A DNA stretch of 64,000 nucleotides from Thermostichus lividus PCC 6715 (GTDB lineage Bacteria > Cyanobacteriota > Cyanobacteriia > Thermosynechococcales > Thermosynechococcaceae): assembly GCF_002754935.1 (NCBI RefSeq), contig NZ_CP018092.1, positions 1,178,001 to 1,242,000 of the forward strand, read 5' to 3'. Positions 30,502-39,193 of the stretch are shown here, one piece after another. The stretch's first letter is position 1. Each line of letters begins with the position of its first letter. The notes beneath the pieces are model-generated. The model had not been told where the DNA came from and made no database searches. It saw nothing but the letters and a program-made list of their open reading frames with translations. The translations under genes were made by a program, and so were the position numbers.

Positions 30502-33054
30502 ATGCTGAATGTGCCAGATAGCCTCCCCAGGGCAGCCGATACCGTACCCACGCCCCAGCGATCGCCCGCCTTGGGCGTATATATCACCATCCACGGCCAT
30601 TTTTACCAGCCCCCGCGCGAAAATCCCTACCTAAATGCTATCGAGCAGCAGCCCAGTGCCCAGCCGTTTCACGATTGGAACGAGCGGATTTATTACGAGT
30701 GCTATCGCCCCAATGCCTTTGCCCGGATTTTGAACGATCGCGGCGAAGTCATTGATATTGTGAATAATTTTGAGTATCTCAGCTTTAATATTGGTCCAAC
30801 GTTGTTTAGTTGGCTAGAGCGCTACGATCTTGAAGTCTATCAGCGCATTATCGAAGCGGATCGCCTCAGTTGCCAGCGGTTGAATGGCCACGGCAACGCG
30901 ATCGCCCAAGTGTATAACCACATTATTTTGCCCCTTGCCAACTATCGCGATAAATTAACTCAAATTCGCTGGGGCAAGGCCGACTTTCGGCGGCGGTTTG
31001 GGCGCGACCCCGAAGGCATGTGGCTAGCGGAAACCGCCATCGACTACGAGACGGTTGCCGCCCTGATTCAGGAAGGCATTCGCTTTACAATTTTGGCACC
31101 CTCCCAAGCCCAGCGTTGCCGCCCCATCATGGCAGAGGGAGAGGCCGACTGGCAAGAAGTGAGCGGCAGCCAAATTGATCCCACCCGACCCTATCGCTGT
31201 TATTTGCCCGGGCGCACTGGCGACTACTTAGATATTTTCTTTTATGATGGCCCAATTTCGCGGGATCTGGGGTTTAGCGACCTCCTCACTAGCTCCCAAT
31301 TTTTAGCTGGCCGCCTAGGGCAAGCGGTACGGGGTGACCATCGCCCCAGCCAAATTATTGGGGTGGCCACCGATGGCGAAACCTTTGGCCACCATAAATA
31401 CGGTGGCGAAAAAGCGCTTGCCTATGCCTTCAAAGTAGAGTTTCCGCAGCGAGGGTGGACGGTCACCAACTTTGCCCATTATCTGAGCCTGTTTCCCCCC
31501 ACTTGGGAAGTGGAACTCAAGCCAGTTACGGCGTGGAGTTGTGCCCATGGGGTCGATCGCTGGCAAGAGAACTGTGGCTGTGGCGGCGGTGGCGGCTGGC
31601 ACCAACACTGGCGGCGCCCCCTCCGGGATAGTTTGAACTGGTTACGGGATGAACTAATAGAGATCTATGAGACCCTTGGCAGCGAACTTCTGCAAGATGT
31701 CTGGGCAGCCCGTGATGCCTATATTGATCTTATTCAGGATCGCTGTGCGGACTCTATCGCCGCCTTTTTCCAACACCACCAATGCCGCCCCTTGAGCAAC
31801 GGCGAGCGCATCGATGCGTTGCGCCTACTAGAGATGCAACACCATGCCCTGCTGATGTTTACCAGTTGTGGCTGGTTTTTTGATGAACTCTCTCGCCCAG
31901 AAGGGGTGCAAATTCTGCGGTATGCGGCGCGCGCCATGGAGTTGGCTGGGGATGTGGCGGGGGTGCATCTAGAGACAGAGTTTATCCGCCAGTTAGCCGC
32001 AGCCCCCAGTAATGTGCCCCAGTTTGGGGATGGTGCCACGGTTTATCACCAGCTCGTCAAAACCGCTCAGATTAGCCTGCATCAGGTGGCGGCGCATTAT
32101 GCGATGAGTTCTCTGTTTAGTACCTATGCGCGCCAACACCACCTCTACTGCTACCACATTGAGCAGGCCGACTATCACCTCCAGCGCATGGGCAGCTTAA
32201 CCTTAGCCATTGGTCATATTCAGCTCACCTCCACCATTACCACCGAAAGCCAGCCCTTAGTGTTTGCTGTGCTGCACCTCGGCGGCTGGGATTTTCACTG
32301 TGCTATTCAACCCTTTCAAGGGCGGCGAGCCTACACGCAGATGAAAACAGGGCTGCTGCACGCCTTGAGCCAGGGGAGTGCGGCGCGGGTGGTGATGGCC
32401 ATTACCGAAGCATTTGGAGCGGTGGCCTATGGCCTTGACGATCTGTTTGCGGAGGAGCGCCATCGCTTGATGGGGGTACTGGCGCGGGAAACCCTGACCC
32501 GTTTAGATCAGCTCTATACTCAAGTTTATCGGGATAACTACGGTATTTTAATGGGGTTTCAGCGGGATGGACTGCCCGTCCCCCAAGAGCTACAGGTGGC
32601 TGCTGCGGTTGCCTTAACCCATCGTGCCATTAGCCATCTGCACGCTTTAGAGCAAGATCTCAGTGACCCGAGTGCCTTGCCCATGGCAGAGATCCACAGC
32701 CATTTGGCGGAGCTAGGAGCGATCGCCCGCGAAGCACGGCTGTTGAACTGTACCCTCAGCCTTCAGGAACAGCAGCGGTTACTAGAGCAGCAGATCTGTG
32801 CCTGCCTGCGGCACTTAGCCCATCACCTCGAGAGTGAAACCCTCAGTCAACTTAGCCCTCTGCTGCAAGACTTAGTGACCGTTGGCGGCGTGCTGGGTTT
32901 TACCCTAAACCTTGATCCAGCCCAAGAGCAGTTCTATGAATTACTCCCCCACCTCCACAGCAACCCCCATTTAACGGAGGCAGACCTGCGATCGCTGCGT
33001 GCCTTGGCAACCCGGCTCAAAGTTGATCCGCAACTCCTTGCCCCTCCTGCTTAG
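30502..33054 (+). CDS. GH57-type glycoside hydrolase with DUF3536
   Basis: An 850-residue enzyme. The first third is a GH57 beta/alpha barrel: YITIHGHFYQPPREN is motif 1, GMWLAETAID contains the likely nucleophile Glu, GVATDGETFGHH holds the acid Asp, and HGVDRWQENCGCGGGGGW follows. The remainder is the DUF3536 helical region common in cyanobacteria. Known GH57 members are amylases, 4-alpha-glucanotransferases and branching enzymes, so a role in glycogen is likely; the exact activity cannot be read here. A (usually large) polypeptide without signal peptide, hence cytosolic. Its stop overlaps the next, convergent gene by 4 bp. Confidence 0.82.
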   Translation: MLNVPDSLPRAADTVPTPQRSPALGVYITIHGHFYQPPRENPYLNAIEQQPSAQPFHDWNERIYYECYRPNAFARILNDRGEVIDIVNNFEYLSFNIGPTLFSWLERYDLEVYQRIIEADRLSCQRLNGHGNAIAQVYNHIILPLANYRDKLTQIRWGKADFRRRFGRDPEGMWLAETAIDYETVAALIQEGIRFTILAPSQAQRCRPIMAEGEADWQEVSGSQIDPTRPYRCYLPGRTGDYLDIFFYDGPISRDLGFSDLLTSSQFLAGRLGQAVRGDHRPSQIIGVATDGETFGHHKYGGEKALAYAFKVEFPQRGWTVTNFAHYLSLFPPTWEVELKPVTAWSCAHGVDRWQENCGCGGGGGWHQHWRRPLRDSLNWLRDELIEIYETLGSELLQDVWAARDAYIDLIQDRCADSIAAFFQHHQCRPLSNGERIDALRLLEMQHHALLMFTSCGWFFDELSRPEGVQILRYAARAMELAGDVAGVHLETEFIRQLAAAPSNVPQFGDGATVYHQLVKTAQISLHQVAAHYAMSSLFSTYARQHHLYCYHIEQADYHLQRMGSLTLAIGHIQLTSTITTESQPLVFAVLHLGGWDFHCAIQPFQGRRAYTQMKTGLLHALSQGSAARVVMAITEAFGAVAYGLDDLFAEERHRLMGVLARETLTRLDQLYTQVYRDNYGILMGFQRDGLPVPQELQVAAAVALTHRAISHLHALEQDLSDPSALPMAEIHSHLAELGAIAREARLLNCTLSLQEQQRLLEQQICACLRHLAHHLESETLSQLSPLLQDLVTVGGVLGFTLNLDPAQEQFYELLPHLHSNPHLTEADLRSLRALATRLKVDPQLLAPPA

Positions 33055-33413
33055 CGACAGGGGCGAGGCAGACCGTAGCAGGGGTAGGGATAGGGATACG
33101 GGTAAGGATAGACCAGCGGCTGGGCAAAGCCTGAGGGGACGTAAACCCGCGGGAAAAAGGTGCGCTGCTGATAGATCACAGATTGGCTAGAATCGGGCAA
33201 CGGCGCAATAATGTAGGGCTGTGGGCTACCGGGCGGCTGATAAATAATGGGTGCTGTTGGGGCTGGGTTGGGCTGGCCAAAGGAGCCTAACCCCGGAAAG
33301 AACACATCCACTCCGGGTTGATTGGGAAACAGCGGCCACGCCGCACGGCTAGCAGGGGCGATCGCCACAATAGCAGCAAGGCTAGCCACGGCAAGGAAAA
33401 GGGAGCGAATCAT
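33051..33413 (-). CDS. Secreted Pro/Tyr-rich protein, unknown
   Basis: About 120 residues. A clean Sec signal peptide (SLFLAVASLAAIVAIAPASRA) is followed by a Pro/Gln/Tyr-rich chain with no recognisable fold, including a YPYPYPYPYP repeat and a C-terminal CYGLPRPC pair that could form a disulphide. It is probably periplasmic, in the cell envelope or outside. The ATG 33413 has GAGG six bases upstream; a GTG two codons earlier is also open. I do not recognise a family. Confidence 0.55.
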   Translation of the reverse strand: MIRSLFLAVASLAAIVAIAPASRAAWPLFPNQPGVDVFFPGLGSFGQPNPAPTAPIIYQPPGSPQPYIIAPLPDSSQSVIYQQRTFFPRVYVPSGFAQPLVYPYPYPYPYPCYGLPRPCR

Positions 33414-33469
33414 AGACACCTCTAAAGCTGGAGGAGTGAGAGAGCTTAAGCTGGGCGACGACCACCCCC

Positions 33470-34809
33470 CTAAGAAAGTTCCCGCAGTACTCGACCCAAT
33501 ATGTCGATCATTTGATCAATGTGGGTGCGCTCTAGGATCAAGGGGGGGGAGAGGGCAATAATATCCCCCGTCACCCGGATCAGTAAGCCTGCGTCAAAGC
33601 AGCGGCACAGGGCATCATACCCGCGCACCCCCACTTGACCATCTCGTGGCGCCAGTTCAATTCCCGCCACTAAGCCTAAGTTGCGAATATCAATGACATG
33701 GGGCAGCCCGCGTAAGCGATGCACCGCCTCTTGCCAGTAGGGAGCCAACGCCGCCGCACGCGCAAAGAGGTTCTCCTGCTCGTACAGAGTCAGGGTAGCC
33801 AACGCCGCCGCGCAGGCCAGTGGATGACCAGAGTAGGTATAGCCGTGGAAAAATTCAATTTGGCCGGGTGCTCCCTGCATAAACGTGTTGTAGATGTCAT
33901 CGCGCACCAGCACCGCTCCCATGGGCACAGCACCATTGGTTAATCCCTTGGCCACGGTGATTAAATCTGGGGTGACTCCAAAATACTGGCTGGCAAAAGG
34001 GGTACCTAGGCGACCAAATCCGGTAATCACTTCGTCAAAAATCAGTAAAATCCCGTGGCGATCGCAGATGGCGCGCAGACGTTCCAAGTACCCCTGAGGT
34101 GGAATCAAGACCCCCGTTGAACCCGCCACCGGTTCTACGATGACAGCCGCAATGGTGGAAGCATCGTGCAGCATCACCAGTCGCTCGAGTTCATCGGCAA
34201 GGTGCGCCCCCCATGCCGGTTGACCTCGACTAAAGGCGTTGTGCGCTAGGTTGTGGGTGTGGGGCAGATGATCCACCCCTGGCAAGAGCGAGCCAAAAAA
34301 CTTGCGATTTGGAGCAATCCCCCCACTGAAATACCGCCAAACCCCACGCCATGGTAGCCCCGCTCCCGACCAATCAGCCGCTGACGGCTGCCTTCTCCCC
34401 GCAGTCGATGGTAAGCTAGGGCAATTTTGAGGGCAGTGTCCACCGCCTCAGAGCCGGAGTTAGTAAAAAAAACATGGTTGAGAGGATCGGGGGTGATGGC
34501 CTTGAGGCGTTCTGCCACCTGAAACGGTCCTGGGTGACCCATTTGAAAGGTTGGTGCAAAATCAAGGGTGGCCGCTTGCTGGGCGATCGCCGTGGCAATC
34601 TCTTGGCGACAGTGCCCCGCATTCACACACCACAGCCCCGCCGTTCCATCCAAAATTTGCCGCCGGTCAATACTGGTGTAGTACATCCCCGCTGCCGCAA
34701 TCAGCAGCCGTGGTGCTTGCTTAAACTGCCGATTGGCGGTAAAGGGCATCCAGAAGGCATCGAGGGAGAGATCCGGCAACGTCGGCAGTCTCTCAAGGGG
34801 AATGGTCAT
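33470..34809 (-). CDS. Class III aminotransferase (omega-transaminase type), frameshifted as sequenced
   Basis: A PLP enzyme of about 446 residues if read through. First frame (34246-34809): FWMPFTANRQFK, FTNSGSEAVDTALK and GVGFGGISVGG. Second frame (33470-34285): LIFDEVITGFGR, VAKGLTNGAVPMGAV with the PLP Lys, and YTYSGHPLACAAAL. The FWMPF start and the rest resemble beta-alanine or taurine:pyruvate-type transaminases, but the substrate is not readable. Adding one G to the G6 run (34319-34324) restores IAPNRKFFGSLLPGVDHLPH. Its ATG overlaps the upstream membrane-protein stop (ATGA), so the two are coupled. Confidence 0.82.
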
Positions 34810-35633
34810 AGTGGGGTTCTGTCAGTGGGGTTCAGGCCAATAATATCGCGATAGGCGGCCACAATGACGCAGGTACTTAGGGGGGCGCTCACCAGTAGCC
34901 CCACACAGCACAGGCACAGCCCCAACACATTGATGAGAACAATAGTGAGGTTGAGCAGAAAAAAGCCAAACCAATCGCGAGCGATGAGGCGACGGCTGGT
35001 TTCAAGGGCAGGCCAAAAATCAAATTTGTGCTCGACCACAAGGGGAATGGCTAGGGTATAGCACACCCCTAAATACAGCCCCGGCAGCAGAATAATTAGA
35101 CCCATGAGCGCGATAACAGGCGGCCAACCATCAGGGATAGGTGGCAGTTGTTCAAGGAGGCGCAGCAACTGCTCAATATCCGCATCTGGTTCTGGAGCTT
35201 GGGCATTGGCCTGTTCCAGGATGCGTTGAACAAAGGGCAGGGAGGCAGCAATAAAGAACAATGAGGCGGTCACGACAAAAATATTGATAATCAACCCCAT
35301 CACCACGTTGGTCAGGACAATGGGCAGAAAATTGTTGTTCCTAAAGGCATCAAAGAAGTTGCTAAACTCTGGACGTTGGCCATGGGCAATCTTAAAGCCA
35401 ACAAAGTAGTACCCAGCCAATAACAACCCAGAAATAATTCCGTTGACAATGGGACCTACCCCAGGCACATTACTGAGGGCACCACTAATGAGAGCCGACA
35501 GCAGCAGAAAGCCAATGTAGCCCCCTGCATTGGCGGTAAAAATTTGCCAGCCATCGCCAATATACTGACTAATGCGCACCCGATAGCGCCGGTTGGCGAT
35601 CGCCTCTGGTGTATGCTCTGATTCACTAAACAT
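34806..35633 (-). CDS. Multi-pass membrane protein, unknown
   Basis: About 275 residues with five or six hydrophobic helices. Examples are GYIGFLLLSALISGAL, NGIISGLLLAGYYFVGF, PVIALMGLIILLPGLYLG and a long C-terminal pair ending LGLCLCCVGLLVSAPLSTCVIV. It is similar in layout to DUF975/YciC-type integral membrane proteins with a cytosolic start. A 30-residue acidic/Pro-rich loop lies in the middle. The start is ATG 35633, with GGGGAG seven bases upstream; ATG 35639 is also possible. Its stop overlaps the aminotransferase start, so expression is coupled. Confidence 0.55.
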   Translation of the reverse strand: MFSESEHTPEAIANRRYRVRISQYIGDGWQIFTANAGGYIGFLLLSALISGALSNVPGVGPIVNGIISGLLLAGYYFVGFKIAHGQRPEFSNFFDAFRNNNFLPIVLTNVVMGLIINIFVVTASLFFIAASLPFVQRILEQANAQAPEPDADIEQLLRLLEQLPPIPDGWPPVIALMGLIILLPGLYLGVCYTLAIPLVVEHKFDFWPALETSRRLIARDWFGFFLLNLTIVLINVLGLCLCCVGLLVSAPLSTCVIVAAYRDIIGLNPTDRTPL

Positions 35634-35732
35634 CCCCATCTCCCCACAATGGTTTTCCTCCAGCCTAGCGATCGCCGTGGAGCCGTTCAATGGCTGAGGG
35701 GCCACTTATGCCGATGGCCAAAGGAGCAGGGT

Positions 35733-36383
35733 TCAGCGATGGGTTTCGTCTAAGAGGGCATTGCGCAAGTCCATGCCATCCATTTCCGCTTTGTAGAGGT
35801 TCGCGCCCTTAAAATTTGCGCGGCGAGCATTCGCCTTGTTCATTTTGGCGGCAATGAGAATGGCGTGCTCAAAATTCGCCTCAATTAAACTGGCACTCTC
35901 AAGAATGGCTTCTTGCAAAATAGCGCCCTTGAGATCTGTAAGGTGCAAATTGGCCTGAAACAAATTTGCCCGCGTGAGGTTGGCGTAGGCAAGGGTTGCT
36001 TCGACTAAATTCACCCGCCGCAGCAATGCCCCCACGAGGTTGGCTTGCCGCAAGTCCGCCATAGCAATGTTCGATTTATACAGGTCAGCCCCCGCGAGAG
36101 TGGCACGCTGTAAACAAGCCCCTTGTAAATCCGCCTCAATCAGATCGCTCATGTAGAGGTTGGCAGCAACTAGGTAAGCATCTTTGAGGAGGGCGTTCCG
36201 TAAATCTGCACCGGCCAAATTCACTTGCTCAAGATTGGCATTGGTGAGGTTGTAAAGCTCTAGATTCGCACCCGTTAAGTCTGCGTTCCCCAGATCTGGG
36301 TGGAGATTGCTATTTTTTTCACGCCATTGATTCCACGTCGTCACACCCTGCTGTAGGAGTGCCAAGTGTTCGGGGTTAGCCAC
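35733..36383 (-). CDS. Pentapeptide-repeat protein
   Basis: A 216-residue protein. From residue 34 almost to the end it is A(D/N)LxX repeats (for example NADLTGANLELYNLTNANLE), roughly 35 units, forming a right-handed square beta-helix. The first 30 residues are a helix with Trp/Gln. Pentapeptide proteins are common in cyanobacteria and mostly have unknown functions; some mimic DNA and inhibit gyrase. No signal peptide is present. The Fur gene lies 12 bp upstream on the same strand, so they may form an operon. Confidence 0.85.
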   Translation of the reverse strand: MANPEHLALLQQGVTTWNQWREKNSNLHPDLGNADLTGANLELYNLTNANLEQVNLAGADLRNALLKDAYLVAANLYMSDLIEADLQGACLQRATLAGADLYKSNIAMADLRQANLVGALLRRVNLVEATLAYANLTRANLFQANLHLTDLKGAILQEAILESASLIEANFEHAILIAAKMNKANARRANFKGANLYKAEMDGMDLRNALLDETHR

Positions 36384-36395
36384 GGCAGTGTGTCC

Positions 36396-36851
36396 TTAAG
36401 CAGTAGTGGAGCTGTTTTGATAACCGTAGAAATCAATGCGGTAATCAACGATTTTGACGCCAGTCTGGGCTTCGATGGCGCTGATCAGTTCGGTGGGCAG
36501 CTCAACATGAACATCCAGAATTTTTTGCGTATCTAGGCAGTTAACATGGCTGTGACTGTCGCTAATATTACCGTAGAGGCGACCATCGGCGCGCTCAACA
36601 CACTCAATAATGCCGTGCTCTGAGAGTGCCTCTAGGTTTTGATACACGGAGGTGTGACCAATGTCTTTGCCTGCTTGGTTGAGGCGATCGTAGATTTGCC
36701 GCGCCGAAAGATGGTCTTGCACCTCCCAGAGGAGATCCAGAATGGCTCGCCGCTGCCGACTTAAGCGCAACCCCAACCGCTGACAGCGATCAATGGCATC
36801 TTCAAGAGAGCGGATTGGCGGTAGGGCACTGGCATCGGAAGTCATAAACAC
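36396..36851 (-). CDS. Fur-family transcriptional regulator lacking the CxxC zinc motif
   Basis: A 151-residue regulator. The winged helix is clear: LGLRLSRQRRAILDLLWE, DHLSARQIYDRL and HTSVYQNLEALSEHGII. The metal region is unusual: HSHVNCLDTQKILDVHVELP has one Cys where Fur/PerR/Zur proteins have CxxC, and no second CxxC occurs near the C-terminus. Structural zinc is therefore probably not bound in the usual way. The metal or signal sensed is unclear. The start GTG 36851 has AGGA seven bases upstream; ATG 36845 is an alternative. It lies beside the two half-size GDT1 transporters, which may be a hint of Mn control. Confidence 0.82.
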   Translation of the reverse strand: MFMTSDASALPPIRSLEDAIDRCQRLGLRLSRQRRAILDLLWEVQDHLSARQIYDRLNQAGKDIGHTSVYQNLEALSEHGIIECVERADGRLYGNISDSHSHVNCLDTQKILDVHVELPTELISAIEAQTGVKIVDYRIDFYGYQNSSTTA

Positions 36852-36982
36852 GGTGATGTCCTAAGGGAAATTGAGTCAATAGATGTTGCAGATAATGAAC
36901 CCAACTCAACACAAATAATCAATTTTTGGCATTGGGTCTGTCTAACCTGTAGTCATTATGATAAACAATCCCGCTGGTATTA

Positions 36983-37282
36983 TCAAATGGATTCATTGTC
37001 AATAGGTTCTGCTGGAGACTGCCACAGCAGATAAAACCCCAGAAAAGCAAACATCATCGCTGCGATCGCCTTGATAAGTTTGAACGGTACGACGCTTGCC
37101 AAGCTACTGCCAAGCAGAACGCCAAAAAAGGTCGTACAAACGAGGCCGCTGGCCACTCCAAGAAAAACTGCTGTTGTTGAGCGGGCGTTGGTGCCAAGGG
37201 TAATGGCCACAAGCTGGCTTTTATCTCCTAATTCTGAAAGAAAGACCACCGTAAAACTGAGAGCAAAGGATTGCCAATCCAT
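36983..37282 (-). CDS. Half-size GDT1/UPF0016 cation exporter, subunit 2
   Basis: A 99-residue membrane protein with three helices. The hallmark ExGDK(S/T) motif is VFLSELGDKSQLVAI. UPF0016/TMEM165/GDT1 family members have two such repeats in one chain; here each repeat is a separate gene. Homologues export manganese (Mnx in Synechocystis) or exchange calcium and manganese. The gene is 13 bp after its partner at 37296-37595, so the two proteins most likely form a heteromeric transporter in the thylakoid or plasma membrane. Confidence 0.83.
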   Translation of the reverse strand: MDWQSFALSFTVVFLSELGDKSQLVAITLGTNARSTTAVFLGVASGLVCTTFFGVLLGSSLASVVPFKLIKAIAAMMFAFLGFYLLWQSPAEPIDNESI

Positions 37283-37295
37283 AGAACTGTCTTCC

Positions 37296-37595
37296 TCAAC
37301 CAGAGGGATGAAGCATATCCCACAACAACCAAACAGCGATCGCCAGTAAGCTAGTGCCGGTTAAGGTTTGTAGCCGTTGCGGTGACAAGTAGCGGGCTAT
37401 CCAGCGCCCCAATAAGACCCCAATGAGGCTGGTACTGACGAGAGCCAGCGCCGCCCCCAGAAAGACTAACCATGGCGAGAGCGATCGCGCTGCCATCACG
37501 AGTACGACAAGCTGAGTTTTATCGGCAAACTCTGCTAGGAAAACCGTTAAAAAGGCAACAGCAAATTCCCGCCATGGTAGGGGACGACTACTCAT
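37296..37595 (-). CDS. Half-size GDT1/UPF0016 cation exporter, subunit 1
   Basis: A 99-residue protein with three helices and the motif VFLAEFADKTQLVVL, in which the usual Gly is replaced by Ala (EFADKT). It is the first gene of the pair. Half-size (hemi) manganese exchangers encoded as two genes are known in some cyanobacteria. Substrate specificity cannot be read from sequence; manganese is the best guess. Confidence 0.82.
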   Translation of the reverse strand: MSSRPLPWREFAVAFLTVFLAEFADKTQLVVLVMAARSLSPWLVFLGAALALVSTSLIGVLLGRWIARYLSPQRLQTLTGTSLLAIAVWLLWDMLHPSG

Positions 37596-37617
37596 GAGAA
37601 CCCTTGAGAGTCTCTAG

Positions 37618-37794
37618 CTAGGCATCCGTGAGTTCGTCAGTGGAGGTGTTGCCATCGGTCGTTGTTTTGGCTTCAGTGCGGCTATCGGTATTCATCCGCC
37701 GTCCAAAGCGACCTGTGGAGCGTTTGCGAAATTTGCGGGCGTAGGCTTGGTTACGAAGGGCTTTCTCTTTTTTAGGATTGCGGCGTTTGGCCAT
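37618..37794 (-). CDS. Small basic cyanobacterial protein, unknown
   Basis: A 58-residue protein, MAKRRNPKKEKALRNQAYAR and onward. The first 33 residues are highly basic and the tail is Thr/Ser/Glu/Asp-rich. The composition suggests binding to RNA, ribosomes or DNA. I place the start at the ATG ending at 37794, where the basic chain begins; 30 upstream codons are open but unlike the rest. It precedes the half-size exporter genes by 22 bp. It is a conserved unknown, to judge by composition and context only. Confidence 0.55.
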   Translation of the reverse strand: MAKRRNPKKEKALRNQAYARKFRKRSTGRFGRRMNTDSRTEAKTTTDGNTSTDELTDA

Positions 37795-37886
37795 GCTAAC
37801 CTCAAGGATGGGGATACTGTCGGCAAGACACTTGCAATATAAAGACAGAAATTTTATCTTATCGGAATTGGTACAGTGAAACAAGA

Positions 37887-37995
37887 GTAAACTTCCCCTG
37901 ACTGAAGTCAGGGGCTTTCAGTAGCCCTGAGCCTGTTATGTTCTGCAAGAGAACAAGACAGACCCGAGCCTCTAGGCTGGTTTACGACAGCCCCC
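37887..37995 (-). ncRNA. Candidate omega (right-end) RNA of the TnpB element
   Basis: The 3' end of tnpB and the right end are expected to encode the guide RNA scaffold. The minus strand here has a GGCTG/CAGCC hairpin (37975-37992), a GAGGCTC box and the terminal 20-bp palindrome. A near-copy of this arrangement is kept in the element at 25530-25751, where the hairpin has changed to GGGGTG/CACCCC with both arms altered. That is compensatory change, evidence of RNA pairing. The guide would be the flanking bases just below 37887. Exact ends are unknown. Confidence 0.5.
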
Positions 37996-39077
37996 AAAAG
38001 CGCAATTACGCTAGCACCATTGAAATCTGCGTCTCCTGTCCAGCCACAATGCCCGCACTTAAACTGCTTCCCAGTGCGATAGGACTGCTTTGGGTCGGGG
38101 TAAATATGCAGGCATCTGTGGCAAGTTTGACTACTGTAGCGAGGATTAACTAGCACTATTCCCACACCTGCTTTGAGTGCCTTGTAGCTAATGAAGCTAC
38201 GCAGTTGGTAAAACGCCCAACTGTTGGCACGCCTACGCTCTGTTTTAGAACGAGGTACTTGATTAGTGCGCTCCCGTATCCCTGTCAGGTCTTCCAAAGC
38301 AATAACACTGCCCGTTGCTTTTGCCCTTGCCACAATGGTCTTAGAAATGCAGTGGTTCACCCATGCCTGAAAGCGTCTCTCCCTGCCAGATAGCCGTTTC
38401 ACCAGTTCCCGACATCTACGCCTAGAACTGCGTGTGCCTTTACTGGCTTTCTGCTGGAGTACCGCCCTCAGTTTGGAGTAGTGGTCTCGTACCTTAGTTA
38501 ACTGCTGTCCATGCCAGTTGTCTCCTTCCGATGTATGTGCAATGTCTGTCCTACCGAAGTCAACGCCCAAAACCCCATGTCCAGTCTGAGGTTCTGGCAC
38601 TTCTTCCTTTACTTGGATGTGGATATAAAACTTACCATCTTTGCGTTTGCAGAGAGTGGCAGAAGTAGGCTTCTTGCCCTTGAGTTTTTCTATCTGGTAG
38701 TTACCCACCGCTAAGGGAATGCGTTCCCGTCCGTCTAGGGTGGAGAGGCTAACGCATTGTTCTTTCGCTCTGTAGTTAAACAGGCGAGCATCATAATCCA
38801 CAGAAGTAGCCCTGAATCCCTTAACCTTTCCCACCTTGCGGTTAGCGGCAACTCTGGCACAAGCCCTGACAGCCAAGTTAGCGGTTAAGCCGAATTGCTG
38901 TCGTACTGCTCTGTAAACTTCTTTCTGAATACGGTTCTTGTTAGTAATGCTGGGGCAAATGGTACTGTTGATGTATCTGCAAGCCTCAGCGAAGCCCTGC
39001 AGAACTTGGTCTAGCTTGACAATTTGCTCTGCAGTGGGATTTAGTTGACAGACAATGGTCAGTATTTGCTGTGGCAT
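37908..39077 (-). CDS. tnpB: TnpB RNA-guided nuclease
   Basis: A 389-residue protein of the OrfB_IS605 family, the ancestor group of Cas12. RuvC residues are visible: D173 in GVDFGRTD, E262 in IALEDLTGIR, and D349/D351 in GDADFNGA. The zinc ribbon is C319-C322 and C341-C344 (TCHRC, FKCGHC). N-terminal helix and wedge regions are present, so the protein looks intact and potentially active. TnpB uses an omega RNA made from the gene's 3' end and the right end of the element to cut DNA and keep the transposon. The start ATG is 39075-39077. Confidence 0.9.
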   Translation of the reverse strand: MPQQILTIVCQLNPTAEQIVKLDQVLQGFAEACRYINSTICPSITNKNRIQKEVYRAVRQQFGLTANLAVRACARVAANRKVGKVKGFRATSVDYDARLFNYRAKEQCVSLSTLDGRERIPLAVGNYQIEKLKGKKPTSATLCKRKDGKFYIHIQVKEEVPEPQTGHGVLGVDFGRTDIAHTSEGDNWHGQQLTKVRDHYSKLRAVLQQKASKGTRSSRRRCRELVKRLSGRERRFQAWVNHCISKTIVARAKATGSVIALEDLTGIRERTNQVPRSKTERRRANSWAFYQLRSFISYKALKAGVGIVLVNPRYSSQTCHRCLHIYPDPKQSYRTGKQFKCGHCGWTGDADFNGASVIALLGAVVNQPRGSGLSCSLAEHNRLRATESP

Positions 39078-39193
39078 GAGTTCATTTTATGCGCTTAAAT
39101 GGTAATATGGCAACTGAAGTTGCTAAAGGAGCTTTCCTCCCTGTACTGAAGTACGGGGCTTCCAGCCCTAACCGTTGTGAAACAAGTAAGTTT

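Larger units (their letters stand above)
37887..39176 (-). mobile_element. IS605-group TnpB-only transposon
   Basis: About 1,290 bp holding only tnpB. Left end (39106-39176): hairpins CAACTGAAGTTG (39111-39122) and CCTGTACTGAAGTACGGG (39139-39158). Right end (37887-37914): GTAAAC and a perfect 20-bp palindrome CCCCTGACT/AGTCAGGGG at 37895-37914. No terminal inverted repeats are seen. Outside each end is GTGAAACAAG (37876-37885 and 39177-39186). With no tnpA the element must depend on a Y1 transposase from elsewhere. It splits the small basic gene from the membrane protein at 39194. Ends are exact only to a few bases. Confidence 0.8.

Noticed and set aside
33061..33112. Repeat-like tract suggesting a CRISPR array
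   Set aside because: It is the in-frame YP repeat of a coding gene; no direct repeats with spacers were seen anywhere in the window.
39089..39193. N-terminal extension of the HEAT-like membrane protein
   Set aside because: These codons lie in the left end of the TnpB element; translation most likely starts at ATG 39194.
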